Source: Eutrigla gurnardus
Taxonomy: Eukaryota > Chordata > Actinopteri > Perciformes > Triglidae
Assembly (NCBI GenBank): GCA_963514095.1
Contig: OY741275.1
Coordinates: 5,629,389-5,693,388, forward strand
Direction: 5' to 3'
Length of the DNA stretch: 64,000 nt
Part shown: positions 34,530 to 44,800 of the stretch, in pieces
Layout: every line of letters starts with the position of its first letter
Numbering within the stretch: the stretch's first letter is position 1
Made by a program: the position numbers and the translations under genes
The notes under the pieces: generated by a model
The model's database searches: none
Told to the model about the DNA's origin: nothing
Seen by the model: only the letters and a program-made list of their open reading frames with translations

Positions 34530-36568
34530 AATACAATAAATATGTATATAAATAAAAATATATATATATAAATAAATAAATAAAATAAGTATATATATAT
34601 ATATTTTTTTTTCTATATAGACTTTTATTTATTTATTTTTTTAATTTCATTTTCTGAGATTAGATAGGCATAACTTTCTATGGACTTTCTAAGATCCCAT
34701 GATGTATTAGAAATGTAAACGAACTTCTTTATGAATATATTTGAAAATTACAAAAATGTCATAACACATACAAAACGTAGTGCAAGAGCATAGAATTCTT
34801 TAAACAAACCCGGATGACGGTCTTTCAGGTGCTTCGCTAAATTGGAAGCATCTCCCTTGGTCTGAAGACCACGGTAGCGCCGTTTGCATAACTGCTTCAG
34901 CGGATTAATTATTACGCCATGGTCATCTGCCTCATATGCAAAGTACTTCCATACACGACTCTTCGCAGTCGCGGACGCGATGGAGCCATTGCCGTAGCCG
35001 CAGTTGCCATCTTCCACGTGTGTTTTTTGTTTTGCTATGCGTAGTTCCACTTGTTCTTGAACTACTACTTCTGATGCAAGTATCGACTGGAGGCGTATAC
35101 TGCCCCCAACAGTTCCGGAAGAGTAATGGCACCGATGCCAAGACTGGAATCAGTGCGAGCGGTACTTAATAGAAAATAGCATCGTCCGCGTTTTGACATT
35201 CTAGAATCGAAAGGTACCGCAAGTATCGGTTCTCGTGACATCCCTATTGGGGACTATTTTCTTCAGAGGACTAACAGTTTGTAGTGAGAGTTTCCAGCAT
35301 CAGGGCTGCATTTACATGGGCTTGTGTCAGAATACTAGTGTGGCACACATTGTGGTCAAATGGATTCTGGCTCTCATTAGGTTGGACGTTTTACCTGTGT
35401 TGCTGTGTAGCAGCCTGTATAAGGAAGCTTCACCAGCAGCCACCACTGAGAAATATGAACAGAGCCTCGACACCCGGCAGGCAGAGACAACAACCGTGGC
35501 CCACCTGACGAAAAAGATGGGAGAAACATTAAGCTTCCGACAACAGCAGTCATTCCATTTTGTAAAACAAAACAAATGGTTGGGCAAATCCAACACACCT
35601 TCCAGATGCAGATTTGTGTATCTGATGAGTGAAAGATGCAGGGAGATTGTTCCATTACTGCAGTGATACTGTGGCTGGTTGAAATCTGACGCCATGTGAT
35701 CATTTCCTCTTCCTGAAACTAAAAGAAACCCAAATGATGCTAGAGGTTAAAAGGGAAAGATGAGCATTGCTCAAAAACAGTTGGCTTGGCTTTTACAGAA
35801 AGCCAACAAAAATGCCCCAGTTGGCACCAACAAGCTCAATTAAAGTGTAAAATCAGCAAATCACTGTTTTACATGTGGTTGTGTGTCAGGACGAACTTCA
35901 TAAACTTCATGTGGTTGCTGGACAGTTTCCTCCTAGTTTCCACATTTTGTGCTATGCCAAGTTAGCACCAACATTTAGTGTAGTCTTTTCAAGTAAAAGA
36001 CTACACTAAAAGTACATTTCTAAAACTGCCATAAAGTAGGCACGATGCCTGGGAGCGAGAGAGAAAAACCACAACGGCAGCAACAGATGACATTTTAATA
36101 GTTTAAAAATAAAGTCTGCATTAAGGCCTGATTTTCAGATTGGACGCAGCTTCAATGATAACGATTGGGATTAATGTTAAATATTTCACAGCAGCCATGG
36201 AACAGGACCAAAATGCATGTTATTAATAACGTGCAGTGACATAACATGCCTGCTGTGAAAACAGGATTTTATTTTCTTAAAACTAATGTGACCTTTTGTA
36301 ACAAGAAGGAAATGTAAACTATTCTTTGGTCGCATCAAACTTTCCAGGCTGAGAGCAGCAGGTACTCACCATGGAGGAAGCGCCAGACCGGAGCCTGCCA
36401 GCTCCGTTCGGTCCCGCCGCCTGGAGGAGCCTCAAACGGCTCTGCGTGGCCTTCAGACAGCTCGTGCCGGGCGGCCAGACGTCCGGGTGCGTACCCGTGG
36501 CTCTCTGCCTTGCTGAGCTGGGCTAGTGTTACACAGACACAAATCCAAGCCATTAGTTTTAACGCCAT
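29587..36568 (-). CDS. Secreted ZP-N-like, mucin-repeat protein, copy C (1156 aa)
   Basis: Exons: 36568-36370, 35712-35599, 35504-35395, 32894-32711, 32525-32443, 32367-29587. All splice sites and phases match copies A and B. The mature N-terminal region is close to B, but the signal peptide differs (MALKLMAWICVCV) and one Arg is Gly near the end of the exon 1 linker. The repeat region codes for about 730 residues with two higher-order blocks and ends TTTTAPP. One codon in the second acidic block differs (FIYEMW for FVYEMW). The reading frame is intact. With A and B it forms a head-to-tail family whose members differ mainly in repeat length, which suggests drift or selection on the length of a glycosylated stalk. 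Confidence 0.7.
29590..31790 (-). repeat. Coding minisatellite of gene C
   Basis: About 2.2 kb of the same 24/27/45-bp units. The block marker CGTTGTCGTGCCGCC occurs at 30142 and 30718, one 576-bp higher-order step. The 45-bp array nearest the acidic region (31260-31660) is the most regular part, as in A and B. Confidence 0.95.
33527..34429 (-). mobile_element. Non-autonomous hAT-like element with BED finger, unit C copy
   Basis: Counterpart of 23909-24814 with the same ends and BED-finger frame (33770-33985). Just beyond its right end, at 34476-34495, about 20 bp of the terminal sequence recur inverted within TA repeats, absent from unit B. Confidence 0.75.
34430..34612. repeat. (TA)n and (TAAA)n low-complexity tract
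   Basis: Long TA runs in intron 3 of gene C, longer than the matching tract in unit B (about 24815-24911). Such tracts are prone to slippage and to assembly error. Confidence 0.9.
34660..35245 (-). mobile_element. hAT-like fragment with BED-type finger, unit C copy
   Basis: Third copy of the ancestral intron-3 insertion, ending GGTTCTCGTGACATCCCT at 35245. Confidence 0.75.
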
Positions 36569-36695
36569 GTTATCCTCCGGTCCGCGCTGCTCCTCCCGGC
36601 CTCCTCACAAGGTCAAATACGCCGATTAAGAACGTGGAACCGCAGACGCGTCTTAAGCGGCGTAATTAAACCAAAAAGCGGCACAGGTGCGTTAT

Positions 36696-36713
36696 CACGT
36701 GGAAGTGACGTCA
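36696..36713 (-). promoter_or_regulatory. E-box plus CRE upstream of gene C
   Basis: CACGTG (36696-36701) and TGACGTCA (36706-36713), conserved although nearby bases have changed (for example AAAAAGCGGCAC for CAAAAGCGGAAC). Confidence 0.5.
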
Positions 36714-37460
36714 GGCTCGCCTGAGAACCTGACTGAAACCGATCGTTCATAAGAATAAAGGTGTGATGTTACACAACATCTATTTTATTTCTGAAATGCA
36801 GAATGCTTTTAATCCCTAGGCTATAAATGAAATATATGATATATCATTTCTGTGACTGAGATCATGGCCTGTTTGTGTGGCACGTTTGCTATTAAAGTGG
36901 TCCTGTATCCTTAAGTTTATAGATAAGATAGACTTTGTTGATCATAAACACAGTTTTTGGACGTTGTTTGGCTAGCAAATGATTTAACATTTTATCTGCA
37001 CTTGGGTCCATACCTCCTTTATTCTTAGTATACCCGTGACAGAAACAAGACAGGAAGCAAAACATGTGACAACACAAGACAGAAGGACTACAAAATAAAA
37101 CAGGAAACCAAACTACAAAAACCCACAGTCGTGACAGCTCTCCACATTTAAGATAACTCTTTATTTCCCCCATAGCAGGGCATTTATAGTGTTCCAGCAG
37201 TAAATGGGATAGTAGGTTCAACTAGGAAAAAATCCACTGGATAACAATAGGTGCCCCGAGCACTGTGCTCGGTGCTATTGCCCCGTGGCCCTAATAACAG
37301 GAAGCATTAGGCCTAGTTAAAAAAGCAATTTGTACCTATACATAATTACACAACCTGCAGCCGGGTATCCCATCAAGACAGTCTTTTTACAGAAGTATCT
37401 GATATGGTCAACATTATAATAATGGGTAAATATCATGTTCATTCATGTAAATTGAAATAT

Positions 37461-38241
37461 CAGATAATATATCGTGGTGGGGGCTGCACGGTGGTGTAGT
37501 GGGTAGCACTGTCGCCTCACAGAGAGAGGGTCCCGGGTTCCTTCTGTGTGGAGTTTGCATGTTCTCCCCGTGTAAGCGTGGGTTCTCTCCGGGTTCTCCG
37601 GCTTCCTCCCACAGTCCAAAGACATGCAGGATGGGGATAGGTTCATTGGTGACTCTAAATTGCCCGTAGGTGTGAATGTGAGCGTGAATGGTTGTTTGTC
37701 TCTACATTTTGGCCCTGTGATAGACTGGTTACCTGTCCAGGGTGTACCCTGCCTTCACCCAATGACAGCTGGGATTGGCTCCAGCCCCCCGTGACCCTGA
37801 ATACAGGATAAGCGGTAGACGATGGATGGATGGATATCGTGGTGGTGGTGGAGGAGGTGCCCGTTGTGGTGGTGGAGGAGGCGCGTGTGGTGGTGTCCGG
37901 ATAATGGGCAGTTTCCCAGCTGAGCTGAGTCAACATGAAGCAGTTCAAAGCCAGAATCCTGTACAGTCTGTTAGTTTTCACATCAAATAATGAAATGATG
38001 CGTTTACACTTTTCACCCAATGTACCTCGTCTGGCAACTTTGACATCTCCATGTACAAGGCTTCAGCGGTTCTCCATTGTCTCACCAAGAATCTGTGAAA
38101 AAATCTGCCAGAAAAGAAAATGTAATCTGACATGTTTGTAATTGTGGTTTAAGCGATTAAAATCATCTTCGGAGCAATTAAGTTTCTGCATGACTTTATT
38201 TGCTACATTAGCCATTATAACTAACACACATCCAGGCTGTA
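37461..38241 (-). pseudogene. Unit D: decayed fourth copy of the mucin-like gene
   Basis: Split by the SINE. The remaining parts on the minus strand are: a piece of intron 4 up to the CATCCAGGCTGT block (38241), exon 5 with a 4-bp loss (GAATCTG-TGAAAA for GAATCTGTTAGTGAAAA) that breaks the frame, intron 5, the start of exon 6 (DSGFELL-type, with an extra CAGCT), and then only a few TTTT-G-SS repeats. The acidic EMW region is deleted. Exons 1-4 are absent; a (CT)n/(TA)n tract follows. It cannot code for a functional protein. Confidence 0.85.
37481..37833 (+). mobile_element. tRNA-like SINE with 12-bp target duplication
   Basis: The head GGGCTGCACGGTGGTGTAGT resembles a tRNA box A region and GGTCCCGGGTTCC a degenerate box B. 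The body is a widespread fish repeat, and the tail GGATAAGCGGTAGACGATGG ends in (GGAT)n. It is flanked by ATATCGTGGTGG at 37469-37480 and 37834-37845. The target lies in the decayed repeat of unit D, so insertion came after unit D degenerated. The tail resembles the end of the LINE at 9007-9296. Confidence 0.8.
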
Positions 38242-38250
38242 CAATCTATG

Positions 38251-38256
<6 letters not shown>

Positions 38257-38331
<75 letters not shown>

Positions 38332-38389
38332 GAGAGAGAAAGAGAGAGAGAGAGAGAGATATACAGTAGATGTATATATATATTAGTTG

Positions 38390-38466
<77 letters not shown>

Positions 38467-38520
38467 TATACAGTAGATGTATATATATATATATATTAGT
38501 TGTAATATATATATATATAT
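38257..38520. repeat. Compound microsatellite (CT)n, (TA)n, (GA)n
   Basis: A CT run to about 38320, then TA, GA, a spacer ATACAGTAGATG, a long TA run, GA, the same spacer, and TA again. The spacer block TATACAGTAGATGTATATAT...TTAGTTGTAATA occurs twice, so part of the tract duplicated. Confidence 0.95.
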
Positions 38521-38521
38521 A

Positions 38522-39517
38522 CAGGGCTCAACAATAAGGATTGCCCGACGTCCCGGGGCAAGTAAAACGCCACGTCGGGCAAGTAACTATGACAACCCGC
38601 CAAGTGGAGGACTCGAAGCAAAAAAAAAAAAAAAAAAACGATCATCATCGATAAAGTTATGATGTTGCCCCCTCCCCTTGCCCTCGTCGGATAATGCTTG
38701 TAATTAGGGCTGTAACGATACACGTATCGAAGCTGAAATCGCGACACTCAGATCCACAAACCTGTCTCGCGCCACGAGAAGGCAGAATCGCGACACAACT
38801 TCCGGTCCAGATCAGCACTATGAGCTGTAAGTAACACCACATTAACACCGCAGCGGTCGTTCGCTAATTCTCCGCCGTTGTTCGTTCACACGGAGCGAAG
38901 CACTGCTGGAGTAAAGACGAACCGCTGTGTAATTCACAGAAAGCAGCGCAAAGAGACGTCCCGGTACACGTCATGATGATGACGTGTGTGCGTTTTCAAG
39001 GGGTTTCCCTGGAGTCTCCCTGTCACTCAAAACCCGACGGAGGCTAAAGTTCACTGAAGTCTCGGTCCGGAGGGCTGACCGTCGCGGAGATTTTCGGAGA
39101 ATCAAAATCGAGATCGCGAAACTCCCGCTACTCCGCTACATAGCTCCGCTACCGCCAACTACAATGCAGAATGTGTTGTAGGACGATGGCTGTCAGCAGG
39201 TCAGAGAGCACGTCGGGTGTGAGGGGATTATTTATTTATTTATTTTTGTGCCAAAGTTTGAGTGGCCAAGATTAAAATATGGGATAAAACCGAAAAAAAA
39301 AAAAAAAATACCAATGTACCAACAATGTCAGAATTATTCATACATTGTAAATAAAGATCAAATATAACAATTTACCTGAATCTTTGTCGTTATTTGATAA
39401 CCACTAATAAAAAAAAAAATTATATTTGGGGCCAGTGAAAATTGACTTCGAGCAAGTAGAATTCAGACCCACTGGCCCGACCGGGCAAGTGGAAAAAAAC
39501 CTTAGCGTTGAGCCCTG
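38522..39517. mobile_element. hAT-like element with CAGGGCTC termini
   Basis: It starts CAGGGCTCAACAATAAG and ends CTTAGCGTTGAGCCCTG, an imperfect 17-bp terminal inverted repeat. GGGCAAGTA-type motifs recur inside both ends. An AGGGCTGTAACGATACACG end of a second hAT-like family lies inside near 38706. No complete transposase is present. It sits in TA repeats, so a target duplication cannot be judged. Confidence 0.7.
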
Positions 39518-39981
39518 CCTATATATATATATATATATATACTATCATCCATCCATCCATATGTAATTGTCTGAGAGAATTTTTTTTGTTGATATTTTAT
39601 TACAGTAATATGTTGCAAGTATGTAAAAGGATAACTTTAATTTGAAATCCAGACTGTTTTGTGTAAACTGTGTAAATAATGCCGATTCAAGAGTTTGAGG
39701 GGTCACATGACCAGTTTTGTTGTGTTCTTGCATTATGGGATGTAAGCTAAGCATGGCGGCAGAGAGACCCATCATGGCGGCAGAGAAGGAACGCACAGCC
39801 AGAAACTTTAATTGTTCTGCACGGTTCGAGAGGTGCACACAGTAATTTTATATTCATTGTAATTTAATTTGATTCCATATTTGTGTGAGATATTTCTTGT
39901 GCACTTTGTACTGTTTGTTTTAAAGATTTAAGATTGCCGTATGCACGTGTATAGGCCTGTCTGATAATTGACACTTTATTA

Positions 39982-41221
39982 CAGTTTTCCTCAGTTGCTT
40001 TGGTGCTTTTCTCAGATCAGAATGAAAATTATAAGTTCAACCTCCACAACATTGAGTCATTTGTGCACATCATAGTAGCAATTTCTCCTTCCTCTGAACA
40101 AATTGCAAATGCTTTTGGACATGTATCAGTTGCTACAGTTCTCTGCTGTTTTATAACATTATCATTTGCTTATGTCATGTCAGTCAAAATGAACTATAGG
40201 CTACTTATGGATGCCGAATAGTCGCTCCCAATAAACTAATAGTCTTCATTTCATTGCTTGAGTCATTACATACAAAATTGTTGAACTAGTTATCAAATTT
40301 TATACCTTTCTTTATCATTTTTTCCTGGAAATGTCTCCTAAATTGAACAGTTGCTCTCAGGTGAACTTCAGCTTTCACTCACGAGCAGGTGTGTGAAGTT
40401 TTAGTTGTAACCAATGACAAGCCACTTGTTCACAGTCACTCAGTGAGTCAACCCTCACTTGGCAAGCGTATATGAACCGAGCAGGACATAGTGTGGACCA
40501 TTTCTACAAAACAGAGGAAGAGGGAGAAGAGGCCAAATACATCGGCAGATTCCTAATGAAATTAGGGCTACAGTTGTGGACCATGCTGTCAATCACAGCC
40601 TCACGATGGCTGAGGCTGGTCGGAGGGTGCAACCAAATGTTGGAAGAACCACTGTGAATTGAAGCTCTACCAAAAGGGTGTTTCTTATGTTTGTTCTAAA
40701 TAAGTGACTGTAGTGTATTTTTCTTTTGCACAATGCTGTAGAATTGCAAAGAAGATATACAGTAAAAATGTGAAACGTACTTATTCAGTGTACTTCTTGT
40801 ACTCACTTACTCCCCTAACTACAGCAATGTGTAACTTTACTGTAGTTTTCAAATGGCTGTACCAGTAGTGTATAGTGCTGTCTTGAGCATTTTCAGGTCG
40901 TGTCTCTGAGTTCTGACCTTTTTTTTGTATTGGAAAACACTGAGAGAATAAACTGTCATAATGAAAACATGACAAAGCCATTTGACTATCTTGTTCATAA
41001 ACAATGGTGTCTAGACTTCTCATTTTGATGACACTGGCAGTTTCATTGACCTGAATACTTGCTCTGGAGGAATGGACTATCCATTTTGAGCAAGTGACGT
41101 GCTTTTGCAGGTTATCCACTAGGTTTTGCAGTTTGCACTAATTGTTTTGAGAAATGCACTAACTGCTGTGCAAATGTTAATAGTGATGTGAGAAAAGCAC
41201 CAAAGTGACTGAGAAAAACTG
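39982..41221 (+). mobile_element. Tc1/mariner-like element with TA target duplication
   Basis: The ends are CAGTTTTCCTCAGTTGCTTTGG and its inverse CCAAAGTGACTGAGAAAAACTG, each bordered by TA (39980-39981, 41222-41223). A short coding remnant (40558-40662) reads EIRATVVDHAVNHSLTMAEA and GRRVQPNVGRTTVN, the paired-type DNA-binding N-terminus of a fish Tc1-like transposase; a stop follows at once. The catalytic domain is missing. Confidence 0.75.
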
Positions 41222-41250
41222 TATATTGTTATGATGTGTTTTATTATATT

Positions 41251-43294
41251 AAGTTTTTCTCCATTGGTTTGGCTCATTTCTTGAAACAGAAATGACATTC
41301 TCAAAAGTCTAAGATCATTTGGCATAACAGTCTTACAGTTCAGCACAACACTATAGCTCACTTGCAAAAGCTCATATCTCTCCCAAACTGTTCAGTGCCA
41401 CAAAATTGCAAAGATCCTTCTCAATTGCTTTGGCTCATTTTTTGAAACAGACCGGACGTTCTCAACACTCTTGGTGCTTTTGCCAAAATAACCTAGATGG
41501 TTCAGCACAACACCATGGTTCACCTGCAAAAGCTCATATCTCTCCCAAAACAGTTCACTCATGTGTCAAAACCAAATTTCTTTCTCATATAAATAGTCAG
41601 TGCCCCCAAAATGCATCATCCCTTTGGCTTTGTGTAAGCACTGCAAGTCAAAATGTTTAGATGTTTTGTCACTATGGCAGAGGACCGTTGAAATATCCCT
41701 CATGTCCACCACTAAGTCTTAGCCCAGTCCTTCATTGACAATGGTTACTTGGTTACTAATGGTTTTTTTGTCTAGCTAATAGAATACAATTGTGTGTAAG
41801 CCACTGGAAGTAGTGACTGAGCTAACCTGCTAGCTGGGTGGAGTCATTAGGTCCAGCATACTAGTCTATCACCTTACACATTCTGATCAGACATACAAAT
41901 AATGGCAGTCCTATAACTGAAATGTTCTGTTCCCAATTTATTTTCACAACCATTATTTTCACAACCATAAGAAAGCAAGACCTTCATCAGCAAATCTTGT
42001 TGACCCAGGCAAAGATTCAAATCTAAGTCTGTACCATATCCAGCAGAATGTGTAGATCAGGGACTCCTCTGACTCGCGACACTCACTCGCACAGCCAGGT
42101 TGACAGCTCCTTCATGTCAGTGGTGAGACAGAGGGAGCTGATCATGTGTCTGTCTGTACAATATGTGACTTCTGCTTTTAGGATATGGACTGTACTAATA
42201 GGAACTAAACTGATCTGTAGAATACAATATGGTTCTTTATAGAACCCTCAGAGGACAAGACGGTTATTTGTGAAAAGCTTTGAAAAAGGATGTTTTTAGA
42301 ACCCCCTGTGTGAGATCTAGATGAAACCCTTGAAAAACGAAAGGGTTCTTAGTGGAACTCCCTGTGTGGGTTCTAGATAAAACCCTTGAAAAACGAAAGG
42401 GTTCTTAGTGGAACTCCCTGTGTGGGTTCTAGATGAAACCCTTGAAAAATGAAAGGGTTCTTAGTGGAACTCCCTGTGCAGGTTCTAGATGAAACCCTTG
42501 AAATATGAAAGGGTTCTTAGTGGAACTCCTTGTGTGGGTTCTAGATGAAACCCTTTAAATACGAAAGGGTTCTTAGTGGAACTCCTTGTGTGGGTTCTAA
42601 ATGAAACCCTTGAAATATGAAAGGGTTCTTAGTGGAACTCCCTGTTTGGGTTCTAGATGAAACCCTTGGAAAATGAAAGGGTTCTTGGTGCAACCCCCAG
42701 TATGAGTTCTTTGTAGAACCTCTCATGGAGGGTTCTGCATCGAACCTTACACACACAGTTCTAGGTATAACCCTGGGGTTCTCGGTAGAACCCTCTAAAA
42801 GGGTTCCAGGTGGAACCTTTATAAAAGGTTCTACCTGGAGCCAAAAAGGGTTCTCCTATGAGGACAAGCCGAAGAACCTTATATGGTTCTACTTAGCACT
42901 TTTATTTCTAAGAGTGTATGGTATTCATGGTATTATGTTCTTGACTAATTTTGACAATTGAACAGACTATTATGCAAGTGATGACTTACACAATGAAATG
43001 ATGCTGACATGTTTTGAAGAGAACAACCATTAGACCGAGAATCGACAGTCAGTTAAGATCAACAAGATCTATTCACTTGGAAATTGTGCTAAATGTAGGC
43101 TACCTGTACTTAATCATTTGCAAAGATGTAATGAGATATTGAGACATGTACTAAGACAATTGCAATTTGATGAAATGAATTAGAAATGCAATTCTGTTGT
43201 GGACAATTGCCAAGTGGTTTGGAGATTTGTCCATGTTGTTTTGAGAATGTAATTTCTGTTTCAAGAAAAGAGCCAAACCAATGGAGAAAAACTG
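41251..43294. mobile_element. Second Tc1-like TIR element enclosing a satellite
   Basis: The left end AGTTTTTCTCCATTGGTTTGG...TTCTTGAAACAGAAAT and the right end ATTTCTGTTTCAAGAAAAGAG...CCAATGGAGAAAAACTG are inverted over about 50 bp. Its termini resemble those of the element to its left. About 150 bp of subterminal sequence is tandemly doubled (41252-41405 and about 41415-41565). No transposase frame is visible. Confidence 0.7.
42320..42712. repeat. 56-bp tandem repeat, seven units
   Basis: Starts of GATGAAACCCTTGAAA-type units fall at 42320, 42376, 42432, 42488, 42544, 42600 and 42656, exactly 56 bp apart with a few substitutions. Each unit holds AAGGGTTCTTAGTGGAACTC and GGGTTCTA, so GGTTCT/AGAACC half-sites are dense. 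Related GGTTCT motifs continue irregularly to about 42890. Confidence 0.95.
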
Positions 43295-43828
43295 TAAATT
43301 GCTGTTGTTGAAGTCTTTCTTACTAGACTATGCTAGGGTGTTTAATTGCTCTCAAAGGACAAAAGAGGTGATAATGATTTTGTTGTTTTTGTTGAGTTCC
43401 CTGAGGCTGCCACAATGTGACTCCTGGGTCATAATTAGCTGTCTGCAAACTGGCTGTAGTCAGGCCGGCCCCCGAGGACTGGCCTCACACTAATGGCACT
43501 CATTACTGTGTCCTTACATCAGCTGTGGGCTTCTGTGTAATGGGGCACACACAGTAAAACATCATTAAGATGCACTTTCTGATAAATTTGTTACCATATT
43601 CTGACCTCTTTGACTTCCTCTTAGAGTGTAAATTGTATTACTGTAATATCACAGTGAATTATTCTGACATTCTGATAATGATGGTCGTTGTACTGACTAA
43701 GTCCTAAAGTCCGAAGTCTAGTACTGGTTGCGAATACGGCGGATTAGATTTAGACGTGCGCCCAGTGTGCTCGAACCTAGCAAACGGAGAGTTCAGTAAT
43801 GTTACAATTATCTTGCAGGTTTATTTTC
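43295..43828. other. Unrecognised intergenic DNA
   Basis: Non-coding sequence between two mobile elements; no gene or repeat recognised. Confidence 0.5.
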
Positions 43829-44188
43829 GTTCATCTATCCATTCATCCATCCATCCATCGCCCACCGCTTATCCTGTATTCACGATCCCAGCTGTCATTG
43901 GGCGAAGGCAGGGTACACCCTGGACAGGACGCCAGTCTATCACAGGGCCAACATGTAGAGACAAACAACCATTCACGCTCACATTCACACCTACGGGCAA
44001 TTTAGAGTCATCAATTAACCTATCCCCATCCTGCATGTCTTTGGACTGTGGGAGGAAGCCGGAGAACCCGGAGAGAACCCACGCTTACACGGGGAGAACA
44101 TGCAAACTCCACACAGAAGGAACCCAGTCTCCGGGACCCTCTCGCTGTGAGGCGACAGTGCTACCCACTACACCACCGTGCAGCCCCC
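43829..44188 (-). mobile_element. tRNA-like SINE, second copy, reverse orientation
   Basis: Reverse complement of the 37481-37833 family: it begins with the (ATCC)n tail and CCACCGCTTATCCTGTATTC, and ends CTACACCACCGTGCAGCCCCC. The open frames across it are the usual chance frames of this repeat. Confidence 0.8.
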
Positions 44189-44589
44189 TTCCTATATCAT
44201 ACAGCGGAAATAACTTTAATTCATAATACATGTAACCAAAAGAAAAAAACGAATTGCTGACCACATCAAACTACAAGGGCACATAGGCACAGTTGAAAAC
44301 TGTTTGCTTCCCAAATCTACAACACCTGTGTCTGTGTTTCCTCTAGGTTAAATGGCCTTCCTGGGCTGACCCTTGGTCAACTGAGCCAGAGCAAAACAGC
44401 CCCCTAGTGGCACAGGACAAAATTACATGAAATAATACAAAATTAATATGGTTCATAAACTCCAGCCCCTAATTGCATCTGCCAGAGCAATTACACCAAA
44501 TTTCACAAGAGCAATGAATACAGAAAAAATAGCCCATTTTAAATGGGAACCAATTACTCTTTAGCTTCATTATGCAAGCATATTTTTTG

Positions 44590-44800
44590 ATTATGAGTCG
44601 TTCAATGATGTTTGTCTTGGTCTTCAACCACACATACCAGACCTCTCTTATCAGGGAAGGTTTACAGGACTCTAGCATCCATGACCCAAGTGGTGCTGTG
44701 GCATCCGCAACCATGACCAGGTCTCCAGGAACAAAACTCTTCTCCTGGTTCCATTTTTGATGCTCCTGTTGTGGAAATGGATCTGTTCGATAAAGATCAA
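44590..44800 (-). mobile_element. BEL/Pao integrase C-terminal fragment
   Basis: The minus-strand frame contains KWNQEKSFVPGDLVMVADAT, APLGSWMLE and WLKTKTNIIERLI, the typical end of a BEL/Pao integrase. The usual reading is shifted or altered between the blocks, and nothing else of the element lies beside it. It is on the opposite strand from the Pao remnant at 54.7-58.0 kb. Confidence 0.75.

Larger units (their letters stand above)
28001..37460 (-). repeat. Tandem segmental duplication, unit C
   Basis: Third direct copy. It ends at GTAAATTGAAATAT (37460), where A and B continue for several hundred bases more, and passes into remnant unit D. Exon 1 has its own changes (signal start MALKLMAWICV, GGGTERS), and the upstream flank carries a private insertion of about 75 bp near 37220-37296. 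Confidence 0.9.

Noticed and set aside
37655..38020. 121-codon minus frame mixing TTTTGTSS with IHPSSTAYPVF
   Set aside because: It is a chance fusion of decayed unit D repeats with the SINE.
43756..44226. 156-codon plus frame
   Set aside because: Chance frame through a SINE copy; the same residues appear wherever this repeat occurs.
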